Under the pieces are notes generated by a model. That model did not search any database, was not told the DNA's origin, and was given only the letters and a program-made list of their open reading frames with translations. The translations under genes were made by a program, and so were the position numbers. A stretch of DNA of 64,000 nucleotides from Lactobacillus sp. CBA3605 (lineage in GTDB: Bacteria > Bacillota > Bacilli > Lactobacillales > Lactobacillaceae): contig NZ_CP027190.1 in assembly GCF_002970915.1 (NCBI RefSeq), forward strand, positions 310,001-374,000, in the 5' to 3' direction. Below, piece after piece: positions 33,770 through 40,724 of this stretch. Every line of letters begins with the position of its first letter. Position 1 is the first letter of the stretch.

Positions 33770-34498
33770 TTATTCGTTCAAGCTTAACGATGTTTGTCGA
33801 ATAATGGTCTTAGTCGCTGTTGACGGCTCCCAATCATTAACGAAGTCCATTACCATCCGATAATCCTTTTTACGTAACATTGACCGAGCACTTACACCGG
33901 CAATCTTCTTAACGCCCCCATTAATATCTTTGAACAACTCACCGCGCTGCTGTTGAGTAATCTGACCATAGCTATTTGATAACTCAGACACTCGCTGATT
34001 AATCCGACGTGCCAGCACATTGTAATCTGGCTGAGGAATAACTTGGTTCTCTTTTAGATCCTTTAAATCATCCTCAACATCATCTAGTCGTTGATTAGTT
34101 TCTTCGTTTGCGTCCAGTGCCAATTTTGCAAGTTCACGTGGTGACGTTGGTAATGCTGGACGTGATGGATTAAAATAATTTTCTTCCAACTCGTCAAACA
34201 TGTCCCAGGCTCGACCAGTACCTAACATTTTTGAATGTCGGCTTGCGCCACGCTTAGTCCACAGATAAAGTGACCGAGTCATGGGGCTAATTTGCAGGTC
34301 GAAATTTTCGACTTGCAATTTAAAGTGTGCCAACTGTTCACGATTCAATTTGAAGTAATGTTTTCCTTCAGTAAATTTATCTCGATTATTATTGAAATTT
34401 TGCTTAATTCGTTTAGAAGTAGTCCCGTAGAAGTTCGCTAATTGCTCAGTTGTTAAAATTAAGTCACCCTTAAATTTCACTTGCTTTAATTCGTTCAT
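33770..34498 (-). CDS. Phage antirepressor (ORF6N/ORF6C type)
   Basis: 242 aa. The N-terminal ORF6N-like domain (LILTTEQLANFYGTTSKRIK, EGKHYFKL, LYLWTKRGASRHSKMLGTG) occupies residues 1-105, a helical linker follows, and the C-terminal ORF6C-like domain ends around residue 235 (GGVKKIAGVSARSMLRKKDY). It is thought to counter the CI-type repressor and favour the lytic cycle. It is the second gene after the Cro-like gene on the lytic side of the switch. Confidence 0.85.
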   Translation of the reverse strand: MNELKQVKFKGDLILTTEQLANFYGTTSKRIKQNFNNNRDKFTEGKHYFKLNREQLAHFKLQVENFDLQISPMTRSLYLWTKRGASRHSKMLGTGRAWDMFDELEENYFNPSRPALPTSPRELAKLALDANEETNQRLDDVEDDLKDLKENQVIPQPDYNVLARRINQRVSELSNSYGQITQQQRGELFKDINGGVKKIAGVSARSMLRKKDYRMVMDFVNDWEPSTATKTIIRQTSLSLNE

Positions 34499-34500
34499 TT

Positions 34501-34722
34501 TTACACTTCCTTTACTAATTGATGCTGCTTAAAGCGCACATATTCCATAATCCTTGACCAGCGTTCCTCATCCAATTTTGAAGCAGTTAATTCTTTGCCA
34601 AGAACCATTCTTTTTACTAACTGAGACATCTGACTTTTGCTGAGACCAACAATCTTACCAGCATCTTCTTGTAGAAGATGTGCTTTATTTAATTCACCTT
34701 CCCATGTCCACTTATCTTTCAT
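34501..34722 (-). CDS. Cro-like small DNA-binding protein
   Basis: 73 aa with a central helix-turn-helix (EDAGKIVGLSKSQMSQLVKR). First gene of the minus-strand lytic operon, directly downstream of the operator region at 34.74-34.97 kb, so it holds the Cro position. RBS AGAAGGTGACG. Binding to the AGTACT sites is likely but unproven. Confidence 0.7.
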   Translation of the reverse strand: MKDKWTWEGELNKAHLLQEDAGKIVGLSKSQMSQLVKRMVLGKELTASKLDEERWSRIMEYVRFKQHQLVKEV

Positions 34723-34746
34723 AACGTCACCTTCTTTCCTAAAATA

Positions 34747-34968
34747 TAGTACTAAAGTTGTTAAACTTAGTTGACTTAATACACTTTTAGTACTAAAATT
34801 ACAATCATAAATAAGCCATATAAATAGCTGCTTAATTCTTGATTATTGCCCGCCTGCCAGTTGGCTTGAAATCAGAAACTTTTTATATACACTGTTTAAC
34901 AACTTGGTACGTTTATTAATATAGTACTTATTTAGTACTTTGTCAAAGAAAAATAGTACTTTTATAAT
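34747..34968. promoter_or_regulatory. Lysis-lysogeny switch: divergent promoters with AGTACT operators
   Basis: Five copies of TAGTACT lie here at 34747, 34788, 34922, 34933 and 34954. The second is the core of a perfect 14-bp palindrome, TTTTAGTACTAAAA (34785-34798). The plus promoter for the repressor is TTGTCA (34940-34945), 17 bp, TATAAT (34963-34968), with an operator inside the spacer. The minus promoter for the Cro-like gene is TTGTAA (34804-34799), 17 bp, TATTAA (34781-34776), with the palindrome filling its spacer. Both promoters can thus be blocked by the same factor. Confidence 0.75.
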
Positions 34969-35001
34969 ACTAATAATATTTGTACCCTTAGGGGTGTTGA
35001 T

Positions 35002-35436
35002 ATGACGCTGTTTGAGCGCGTTAAAAAAATTGCTAAAAAGAACGGATTTTCACTTGCCGAAGTAGCACGTCAAGCAAATATCGGTGAAAAAAGTATTTAT
35101 ACTTGGAAACCATCTAAAACATATCCTAACGGAGTGAATCCAAGCCGCGACGTGCTAGACAAAGTAGCAGATGTGTTAAGTGTGTCCACTGATTATCTGC
35201 TTGGTAAAACGGATGACGAAAATATAGAGAGTGATCCAAAACACATCGACGTTGATGACATCGTGAATAATTCGGCTATGCTAACTTCACGTGACCACGC
35301 CCTATCGGATGAGGACCGCGCTGCCATCAGTGCACTAGTATCAACTTACCTCAATAGTAAAGAAGGCCAAGACCGACTACGCAAATATGGTGGCTATGAC
35401 AACGAGGGAAATAAAACTGAAAAGCGAAGTGATTAG
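35002..35436 (+). CDS. CI-like phage repressor (HTH, XRE family)
   Basis: 144 aa. The N-terminal helix-turn-helix (FSLAEVARQANIGEKSIYTW) is followed by DVLSVSTDYLLGKTDDE, typical of Gram-positive phage repressors. No LexA-type protease domain is present; the C-terminal 70 residues are a short helical part. Induction may therefore depend on the ImmA-like protease encoded one base downstream. Its promoter overlaps an AGTACT operator, so self-control is likely. Confidence 0.85.
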   Translation: MTLFERVKKIAKKNGFSLAEVARQANIGEKSIYTWKPSKTYPNGVNPSRDVLDKVADVLSVSTDYLLGKTDDENIESDPKHIDVDDIVNNSAMLTSRDHALSDEDRAAISALVSTYLNSKEGQDRLRKYGGYDNEGNKTEKRSD

Positions 35437-35913
35437 ATGATTTTTGAAACCTTGGACGACGCACTTGCTGATATCAGCAAGCTGGGTACATGGGATTCTG
35501 ACCGTCTAATCGCTCACTATGATATTAGCTGTCAATACACGGACGACTTACCCGAAAATGTAAATGGATATAGTATCCCATTAACTCGAACTATGTTTGT
35601 AAACGAAAGAGCTGCCTCTCCTTACCATGTACAGGATCATGAATTGATGCACTGTCTAACTGATTCTAGTAGCGAGCCACTTATTGAGACTGCCATGGTA
35701 TCAAACACTAAAATTGAATTCAGAGCAAATTTTGGTGCCTTCTGTATTATGGTAATGGATTACATCACAAAATCTGGAATTGAGCCAGAAGACTTTGATA
35801 TTCTGCGATTTGGAAAAGCTTATAACATCGACACTAAATATCTTCTAAACGCTCGGAACGCTGCGGAAAAAATGCTTAAAATCAAAATTAACAGTGGCGC
35901 TTTCGGCTTGTAA
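35437..35913 (+). CDS. ImmA/IrrE-family metallopeptidase
   Basis: 158 aa with the zinc-protease motif HELMH (about residue 68) and KIEFRANFGAFCIMVMDYI, typical of ImmA/IrrE proteins, which cleave a partner repressor. It begins directly after the repressor stop. By analogy with ICEBs1 ImmR/ImmA, it would inactivate the CI-like protein on induction. The HExxH core is intact. Confidence 0.85.
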   Translation: MIFETLDDALADISKLGTWDSDRLIAHYDISCQYTDDLPENVNGYSIPLTRTMFVNERAASPYHVQDHELMHCLTDSSSEPLIETAMVSNTKIEFRANFGAFCIMVMDYITKSGIEPEDFDILRFGKAYNIDTKYLLNARNAAEKMLKIKINSGAFGL

Positions 35914-36098
35914 ATAACTGACCAATCCATAAGCCACCCATTTCCTAGTAAGTCTAAAACTACTGACCAACGATCTCATGTCATTAAAAGGTGTTTCAAC
36001 TAACAATAATATTGGGGAATATCGTTGTTATACGGGGGGGGTAACAAGTTTTACCGTCAATCTTAATGGGGATCAATATTATCTTGGAGGAATTTAAA

Positions 36099-36776
36099 AT
36101 GACTGTTTTACAGCAAATCTATTATCTATCTTTAGTTATTTTTGCAATACTTGCAGGAACATGGCTTTATGGCAAGAAGGCCGGTAAATGGCAATTCATA
36201 TCTGGAAAAATAGTGCTTTATTCATTAGCAACTGCGATAGTTTTGTATCTAATCTTTATCGTTGCTGGGCTATTTTTTGGAAATCCTGCAAACAAGTCCA
36301 ATACCGAAACAGAACAGAGTTCTTCGGTCATATCGTCCTCTTCATCCAGCAGTAAAAAAGAAAGTAGCAGTAGTAGTTCTGAAAAAGATGAAACAGCTGG
36401 CAATATTCTCAGTAATATGGATGCAAAAGAATTAAAAGAATACAATGATAGTCTACTCAAAAGTTTAAATGAAGATCAAGGCTATGCAAACGATGGTAAG
36501 AAAGGTTATGAATATGCAACTTACATTGACACATTAGCATTTGATCATAACAAAGGATTAATTGTGAAAGTTAACTCTGAATTTACAACCCTTAACGATG
36601 CACAGAAGACGACTGTTGCTAATGGTGCACAGAAATTAGCCGCAGCTCAACTTGTTATTATTGGTAAGGATATAAGTGCAGACAGTTCACCAATTCAAAC
36701 CAATGTACATTATGGTGCTGATCGTGTTGGCCACTCTAAATATACCAATAGCTCCGAATTTAAATGGACTAAATAA
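36099..36776 (+). CDS. Membrane-anchored Ser-rich protein, unknown
   Basis: 225 aa from ATG 36099 (MTVLQQIYYLSLVIFAI), behind TTGGAGG. Two N-terminal membrane spans (to about residue 65) are followed by a Ser/Glu-rich linker of about 40 residues, then a soluble domain (HNKGLIVKVNSEFTTLNDAQ). Genes in this place, between ImmA and the integrase, are commonly lysogenic conversion or superinfection exclusion genes. No direct support for that here. It ends in the first hairpin repeat. Confidence 0.6.
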   Translation: MTVLQQIYYLSLVIFAILAGTWLYGKKAGKWQFISGKIVLYSLATAIVLYLIFIVAGLFFGNPANKSNTETEQSSSVISSSSSSSKKESSSSSSEKDETAGNILSNMDAKELKEYNDSLLKSLNEDQGYANDGKKGYEYATYIDTLAFDHNKGLIVKVNSEFTTLNDAQKTTVANGAQKLAAAQLVIIGKDISADSSPIQTNVHYGADRVGHSKYTNSSEFKWTK

Positions 36777-36813
36777 AAAGCGCATCCCCTCCCGCCAAGA
36801 AGTTGGATGTGCT
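36774..36813 (+). repeat. 40-bp hairpin repeat, copy 1 (left flank of accessory cassette)
   Basis: TAA stop followed by AAAAGCGCATCC, then CCTCCCGCCAAGAAGTT, then GGATGTGCT. It is identical to the copy at 40560-40599 at 39 of 40 positions. The stem GCGCATCC/GGATGTGC has one G-U pair. It could terminate transcription; the A-tract gives a U-tract only on the minus strand. Confidence 0.85.
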
Positions 36814-36883
36814 CTGACCAAATACTGATGTCTTTAAAAACTGTAAATAACTAAAGAGAGTACTAGTTAAGGAGAGGATTATT

Positions 36884-37546
36884 ATGATTACGTTCGAAAT
36901 TCTAAAACAATATTATGAAAAAGAACTTCTTCCCAATAGCTTGAATTTAGCACTTATTTCACTCCACTATAACAAAAGAGAATATTCTATCGTCATGGAA
37001 GGACTTGATGATAGAATAAACGCTCAATTTCACAATCCTAAAGTTACTGGTTATAGTCTCACTTTTGACAAGGTCGGAGCCACTGATAACAAAGAATTTA
37101 CATTGAAGCTTAATCATAAGTTTCAGATGCCTAGCTCTTTGGATAAAAAAGACTACTATAAGCTTCGCTATTTCTTTGAAATACCTTACAATCGAAACGC
37201 TACAACTAGTTTCACACTTTTGACATTTATTAATGAAATTGATGGAGCTTTCCAATTCGCAAACTACTCTCAATATTCAAGAATATATAAGACATCTAAG
37301 TTTAAGCTACCTGATCCAAATGCAGTTTACTTCAAGGGCTTAAAAAACTGGGATAAAATCAATCGCTTATCAAGTGGAAAAGACAAACACGTTACATTGA
37401 CTAATCGACACAAAACCAGCATTTTATTACCAGATCTTTATTCTAAAATTAAAGACGAAAACATCAGCGTAATTTATACTCCCAATGAAACTGGTCCGCG
37501 TTCTGAACAACAACTAATTCAGCAAAAGCTTCGGAAAGATTCCTAA
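36884..37546 (+). CDS. Unknown protein (220 aa) of accessory cassette
   Basis: 220 aa starting MITFEILKQYYEKELLPN, behind AAGGAGAGG. Beta-rich centre (TGYSLTFDKVG, EFTLKLNHKF) and a charged C-terminus; no signal peptide or membrane segment. I do not recognise the family, though it is reminiscent of small DUF proteins scattered in Firmicutes mobile elements. It lies inside the pair of 40-bp repeats and is followed by its own related hairpin at 37.55 kb, so it looks like a separate unit within the cassette. Confidence 0.6.
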   Translation: MITFEILKQYYEKELLPNSLNLALISLHYNKREYSIVMEGLDDRINAQFHNPKVTGYSLTFDKVGATDNKEFTLKLNHKFQMPSSLDKKDYYKLRYFFEIPYNRNATTSFTLLTFINEIDGAFQFANYSQYSRIYKTSKFKLPDPNAVYFKGLKNWDKINRLSSGKDKHVTLTNRHKTSILLPDLYSKIKDENISVIYTPNETGPRSEQQLIQQKLRKDS

Positions 37547-37551
37547 TAATG

Positions 37552-37580
37552 AACATCTCTCCACTAGAAGATTAGATGTG
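37552..37580 (+). repeat. Hairpin related to the 40-bp repeats
   Basis: ACATCT, then CTCCACTAGAAGATT, then AGATGT. The design matches the copies at 36.78 and 40.57 kb (a CATC stem around a loop ending AGAAG), but the sequence has diverged. It directly follows the stop of the 220-aa gene. Confidence 0.6.
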
Positions 37581-37583
37581 CCA

Positions 37584-37624
37584 CCCTCCTCGGTAGGTAG
37601 TACTGGTTCGACTCCAGTCGAGGG
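37584..37624 (+). ncRNA. Minimal tRNA-like fold (acceptor plus T arm)
   Basis: CCCTC (37584-37588) pairs with GAGGG (37620-37624). Inside it, ACTGG-TTCGACT-CCAGT (37602-37618) is a perfect 5-bp T-arm with a 7-nt loop. Only 13 nt separate the outer stem from the T arm, so D and anticodon arms are missing. It stands just upstream of the methyltransferase promoter. Could be a tRNA fragment left by recombination. Confidence 0.4.
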
Positions 37625-37725
37625 AATATTGCTAAAATTAAATACAGAATGAATCAGCCCACTCGAGTTTCTGGTCTGATTTGTGTATACTATAGAAAAA
37701 CACGTGAACTAAGGAGCATTGCACT

Positions 37726-38778
37726 ATGAATATTAACGCAGTTGACCTCTTCTGTGGGGTAGGTGGATTAACACATGGATTGGAACAATCAGGCATTAAC
37801 GTTGTCGCTGGAATTGACATTGAAGAAAAATGCCGCTTTCCGTATGAACAAAATAATCACACAATTTTTATTCAAGGTGATTTGAAAAAGATCTCAAGTA
37901 AAACTATTGAGTCCCTATATCCGGCCAACACAGATATTAAAATTCTTGCTGGGTGTGCTCCTTGCCAACCATTTTCTTCTTACAGCTATCGTTACAAAGG
38001 AACTGACACTTCCGTTAACAAATTAGATCTCTTGGATACATTTGGAAGAATTGTTAAAGATATTCTACCAGACATCGTCTCCATGGAAAACGTTCCACAG
38101 TTAGCAAAAGAACCAATTTTCGAAAAATTTATTGCTACCCTAGATTCTCTAGGATACAAAACACGCTGGCATGTCGTATTTGCACCAAAATACGGAGTTC
38201 CGCAAAAGCGCAAACGGCTTGTATTATTAGCAAGTCGCGTGGAAGAAGTTGATTTAATTCCTCCTCTCTTCGACGAAGATAATTATCCAACTGTACGTGA
38301 GACGATTGGTACGCTTCCACATATTGAATCTGGTGATACCTGTGCAACTGACCCAATGCACAAATCTGTTAAACTTTCTGATCTAAATCTCAAGAGGATA
38401 AAACAATCCGTACCTGGTGGAACTTGGCACGACTGGGATCATGATCTTCTACTTGAAGCTTACAAAAAGAAATCAGGACAATCATATACTGCGGTTTACG
38501 GTCGAATGGAGTGGAACAAACCAGCACCCACAATAACAACAAAATTCTATGGGTATGGTAACGGCCGTTTCGGTCATCCCGAACAAAATCGCGCTTTGTC
38601 TTATCGAGAAGGTGCTATGTTACAGACATTTCCTAAAAAATATGTTTTTTTTGACAATCAACATCCAATTTCGACTCGAGACTTAGGGGTCATGATTGGT
38701 AATGCTGTACCAGTAAAATTAGGTGCAGCCATTGGAAAAAGTATACTAAACAGACTATATCAAAATTGGAGGCAATGA
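37726..38778 (+). CDS. DNA (cytosine-5)-methyltransferase
   Basis: 350 aa with the ordered C5 motifs: I DLFCGVGGLTHGLEQSG, IV GCAPCQPFS with catalytic Cys, VI SMENVPQL, VIII QKRKRLVLLAS, and X GNAVP near the end. The target recognition region lies between VIII and about residue 265, before APTITTKFYGYG. It methylates DNA in a sequence that cannot be read from here. It is the first gene of a tight three-gene operon with DUF262 and HEPN proteins, no standard restriction endonuclease being near. A TATACT element and AAGGAG precede it. Confidence 0.93.
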   Translation: MNINAVDLFCGVGGLTHGLEQSGINVVAGIDIEEKCRFPYEQNNHTIFIQGDLKKISSKTIESLYPANTDIKILAGCAPCQPFSSYSYRYKGTDTSVNKLDLLDTFGRIVKDILPDIVSMENVPQLAKEPIFEKFIATLDSLGYKTRWHVVFAPKYGVPQKRKRLVLLASRVEEVDLIPPLFDEDNYPTVRETIGTLPHIESGDTCATDPMHKSVKLSDLNLKRIKQSVPGGTWHDWDHDLLLEAYKKKSGQSYTAVYGRMEWNKPAPTITTKFYGYGNGRFGHPEQNRALSYREGAMLQTFPKKYVFFDNQHPISTRDLGVMIGNAVPVKLGAAIGKSILNRLYQNWRQ

Positions 38779-38779
38779 A

Positions 38780-39838
38780 TTGAACAAAATAATAGATGAT
38801 ACAAAGCTAAAAGAAGCAGCAAAACAAATCAACTTACTCCAGAAACAAGTTGATTACGATACTCGAGATTATCCAATAAAGTATTTGGTGGACGGCTTTG
38901 AAACAGATTTATTTGTAATCCCTAATTATCAGCGTAAGCAAAGCATCTGGCCTCAACATGATAAAGAACGGTTTATCGAATCCTTAATACTTGGTTATCC
39001 AATCCCACTTATATTTTTATCAGATACTGAAGACGGTCAACTGGAAATTGTAGATGGCCTTCAGCGAATTACAACTTTAAAAGAATTTATAAACGATGAA
39101 TTAACTCTGAAAAAAATGGATAAGTTAACCTCTCTTAAAAGCTTCAAATTTACTAACTTGCCGCTTTCCGAACAACGACGCCTAAAGGCTAAACCATTGC
39201 GCGTAATTGTTCTGAGAAAAAGTACGGATGAAGAGACCAGAATTGATTTATTTAACAGAATTAACACCTCTGGAACTAATGCAAATCCTGCTGAAATACG
39301 AGGCGGATCTCAGGCCCTAAATAAATTTATGGTACTTATAAAAGAATTAGCCAATCATAAAACTTTTTTAGACCTAGTTAATTTATCAGACAACAAGCTT
39401 AAAAGGCAAGAAAATGTTGAACTTGTTTCTCGTTTTTTCGCGTTTGCTCATAACTATAAAAAATTCCAACATAATGTAGGTCAGTTTGTGGATGAATATA
39501 TAAAAATAACTGGAGAAAATTTCAAGTCTAATATGAAAAAAACTTTTTCTGCAGAATTCAAAAATACGATTAATTACATCTCACATAATTACCCACAGGG
39601 GGTATTCAAGAATGCGAACGGTCAGACACCTCGTGTCAGATTTGAGGCTCTGACAGTTGGGACATTTTTAGCCTTACAAGAAAACAACAACTTAGAAGTA
39701 GATGCAGCTTTCATCAATGAGATGGTTGCCACAGACGAATTCAAGATACTAACAACATCGGATGGTAGTAATTCGCTTAAACGAGTCACTGCACGAATCG
39801 AATTTGTAAAAGAATATCTTCTTAGTGGAGAAAATTAG
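38780..39838 (+). CDS. DUF262 protein (ParB/GmrS-like), accessory defence candidate
   Basis: 352 aa, start TTG 38780 behind GGAGG, 1 bp after the methyltransferase stop. The N-terminal DUF262 domain shows FVIPNYQRKQSIWP, SLILGYPIPLIFLS and VDGLQRITTLKEF, then IDLFNRINTSGTNANPAEIR. The canonical DGQQR is DGLQR here. DUF262 domains use NTP and occur in the type IV enzyme GmrSD, but the DUF1524 (HNH) nuclease half is absent. The C-terminal 150 residues are helical. Nuclease activity, if any, may come from the HEPN partner. Confidence 0.88.
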   Translation: MNKIIDDTKLKEAAKQINLLQKQVDYDTRDYPIKYLVDGFETDLFVIPNYQRKQSIWPQHDKERFIESLILGYPIPLIFLSDTEDGQLEIVDGLQRITTLKEFINDELTLKKMDKLTSLKSFKFTNLPLSEQRRLKAKPLRVIVLRKSTDEETRIDLFNRINTSGTNANPAEIRGGSQALNKFMVLIKELANHKTFLDLVNLSDNKLKRQENVELVSRFFAFAHNYKKFQHNVGQFVDEYIKITGENFKSNMKKTFSAEFKNTINYISHNYPQGVFKNANGQTPRVRFEALTVGTFLALQENNNLEVDAAFINEMVATDEFKILTTSDGSNSLKRVTARIEFVKEYLLSGEN

Positions 39839-39839
39839 C

Positions 39840-40562
39840 ATGGACTTTGACAAAGAAGGTTACAATGACAAAAAAAAGGAACTAAAGTTTTATTTAAAGT
39901 GTTTAAACGCAACGTACGAGATTGAACTTGAGGCAAACTCAGGTATTCCCTATGGAAAACACTTCCAAACAAAATTTTCAAAATATAGCTATGAGCTGGG
40001 AGATTTCATAGTAATTTTGAAATCAAACACCTATTTAATGGTATACAACATAGTTGAATCCACAACTCGAGAGTTGATTTCTCACATATACGATGAAGTC
40101 AACGGATCTTCCCTACGCTACCAAGATATCAATGACAAACTTCAGATTTTATGGAAAGACTATCATTTTCGCAAAATAGAGTCTGAAATTCATGCTTCGT
40201 CACAAACTTTCATTGATACAGCAAGCAAAATGATCGATGAAATATTTAGTGAGAGCTCCATTCAGTTTAATAATGAGGATATATCATTATCAGGTGATGC
40301 AGATTTAAGATCTATCTCTAAATTATTTCACTCCCACGGTATTGAGTTGGATAAAAACACAACGAAAAGATACAAATCTGATTTATGGAGTGTTAAAAAC
40401 TCAAGAAACAGCTTAGCCCATGGTAGACAATCATTTATCGATCTAGGTAGGGACACCACAATCGTAGATCTTGAAAAGATTTCAGATCATATTTTTAAGT
40501 TTTTGGAGTATCTAATTCGTATGACCGACAGACTTATTCAGAAAGAATATTTTCAAAATTAA
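39840..40562 (+). CDS. HEPN-domain protein (MAE_28990-like)
   Basis: 240 aa, ATG 39840 one base after the DUF262 stop. The C-terminal 110 residues are an all-helical HEPN domain with the motif RNSLAHG (R-x4-H), the catalytic signature of HEPN ribonucleases. The N-terminal half (LKCLNATYEIELEANSGIP, YELGDFIVILKSN) is unassigned. It resembles the MAE_28990/MAE_18760 HEPN-like nucleases, which I recall beside DUF262 and methyltransferase genes. It probably acts as the effector of the cassette, cleaving RNA or DNA. It ends in the second hairpin repeat. Confidence 0.8.
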   Translation: MDFDKEGYNDKKKELKFYLKCLNATYEIELEANSGIPYGKHFQTKFSKYSYELGDFIVILKSNTYLMVYNIVESTTRELISHIYDEVNGSSLRYQDINDKLQILWKDYHFRKIESEIHASSQTFIDTASKMIDEIFSESSIQFNNEDISLSGDADLRSISKLFHSHGIELDKNTTKRYKSDLWSVKNSRNSLAHGRQSFIDLGRDTTIVDLEKISDHIFKFLEYLIRMTDRLIQKEYFQN

Positions 40563-40599
40563 AAAGCACATCCCCTCCCGCCAAGAAGTTGGATGTGCT
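40560..40599 (+). repeat. 40-bp hairpin repeat, copy 2 (right flank of accessory cassette)
   Basis: Same 40-bp unit as at 36774-36813, with one difference (A for G). It again begins in the TAA stop of the preceding gene. The stem GCACATCC/GGATGTGC is perfect. The two copies enclose 3.75 kb holding the 220-aa gene and the methyltransferase operon. Confidence 0.85.
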
Positions 40600-40724
40600 A
40601 CACATAAAACATAGTGGAATAATCCACTCTTTTTACATACATAATTTTATCACAACAAAGGAGGTGATGCCGACAAGTCCTTAAAATTCTACCCGCCTAG
40701 GTGAAATTTAAGGAGGAAATATTA

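Noticed and set aside
38780..40562. DUF262 plus HEPN read as a split GmrSD enzyme
   Set aside because: The second protein has an HEPN motif (RNSLAHG), not the HNH-type DUF1524 signature of GmrD, so a plain GmrSD call is not supported.
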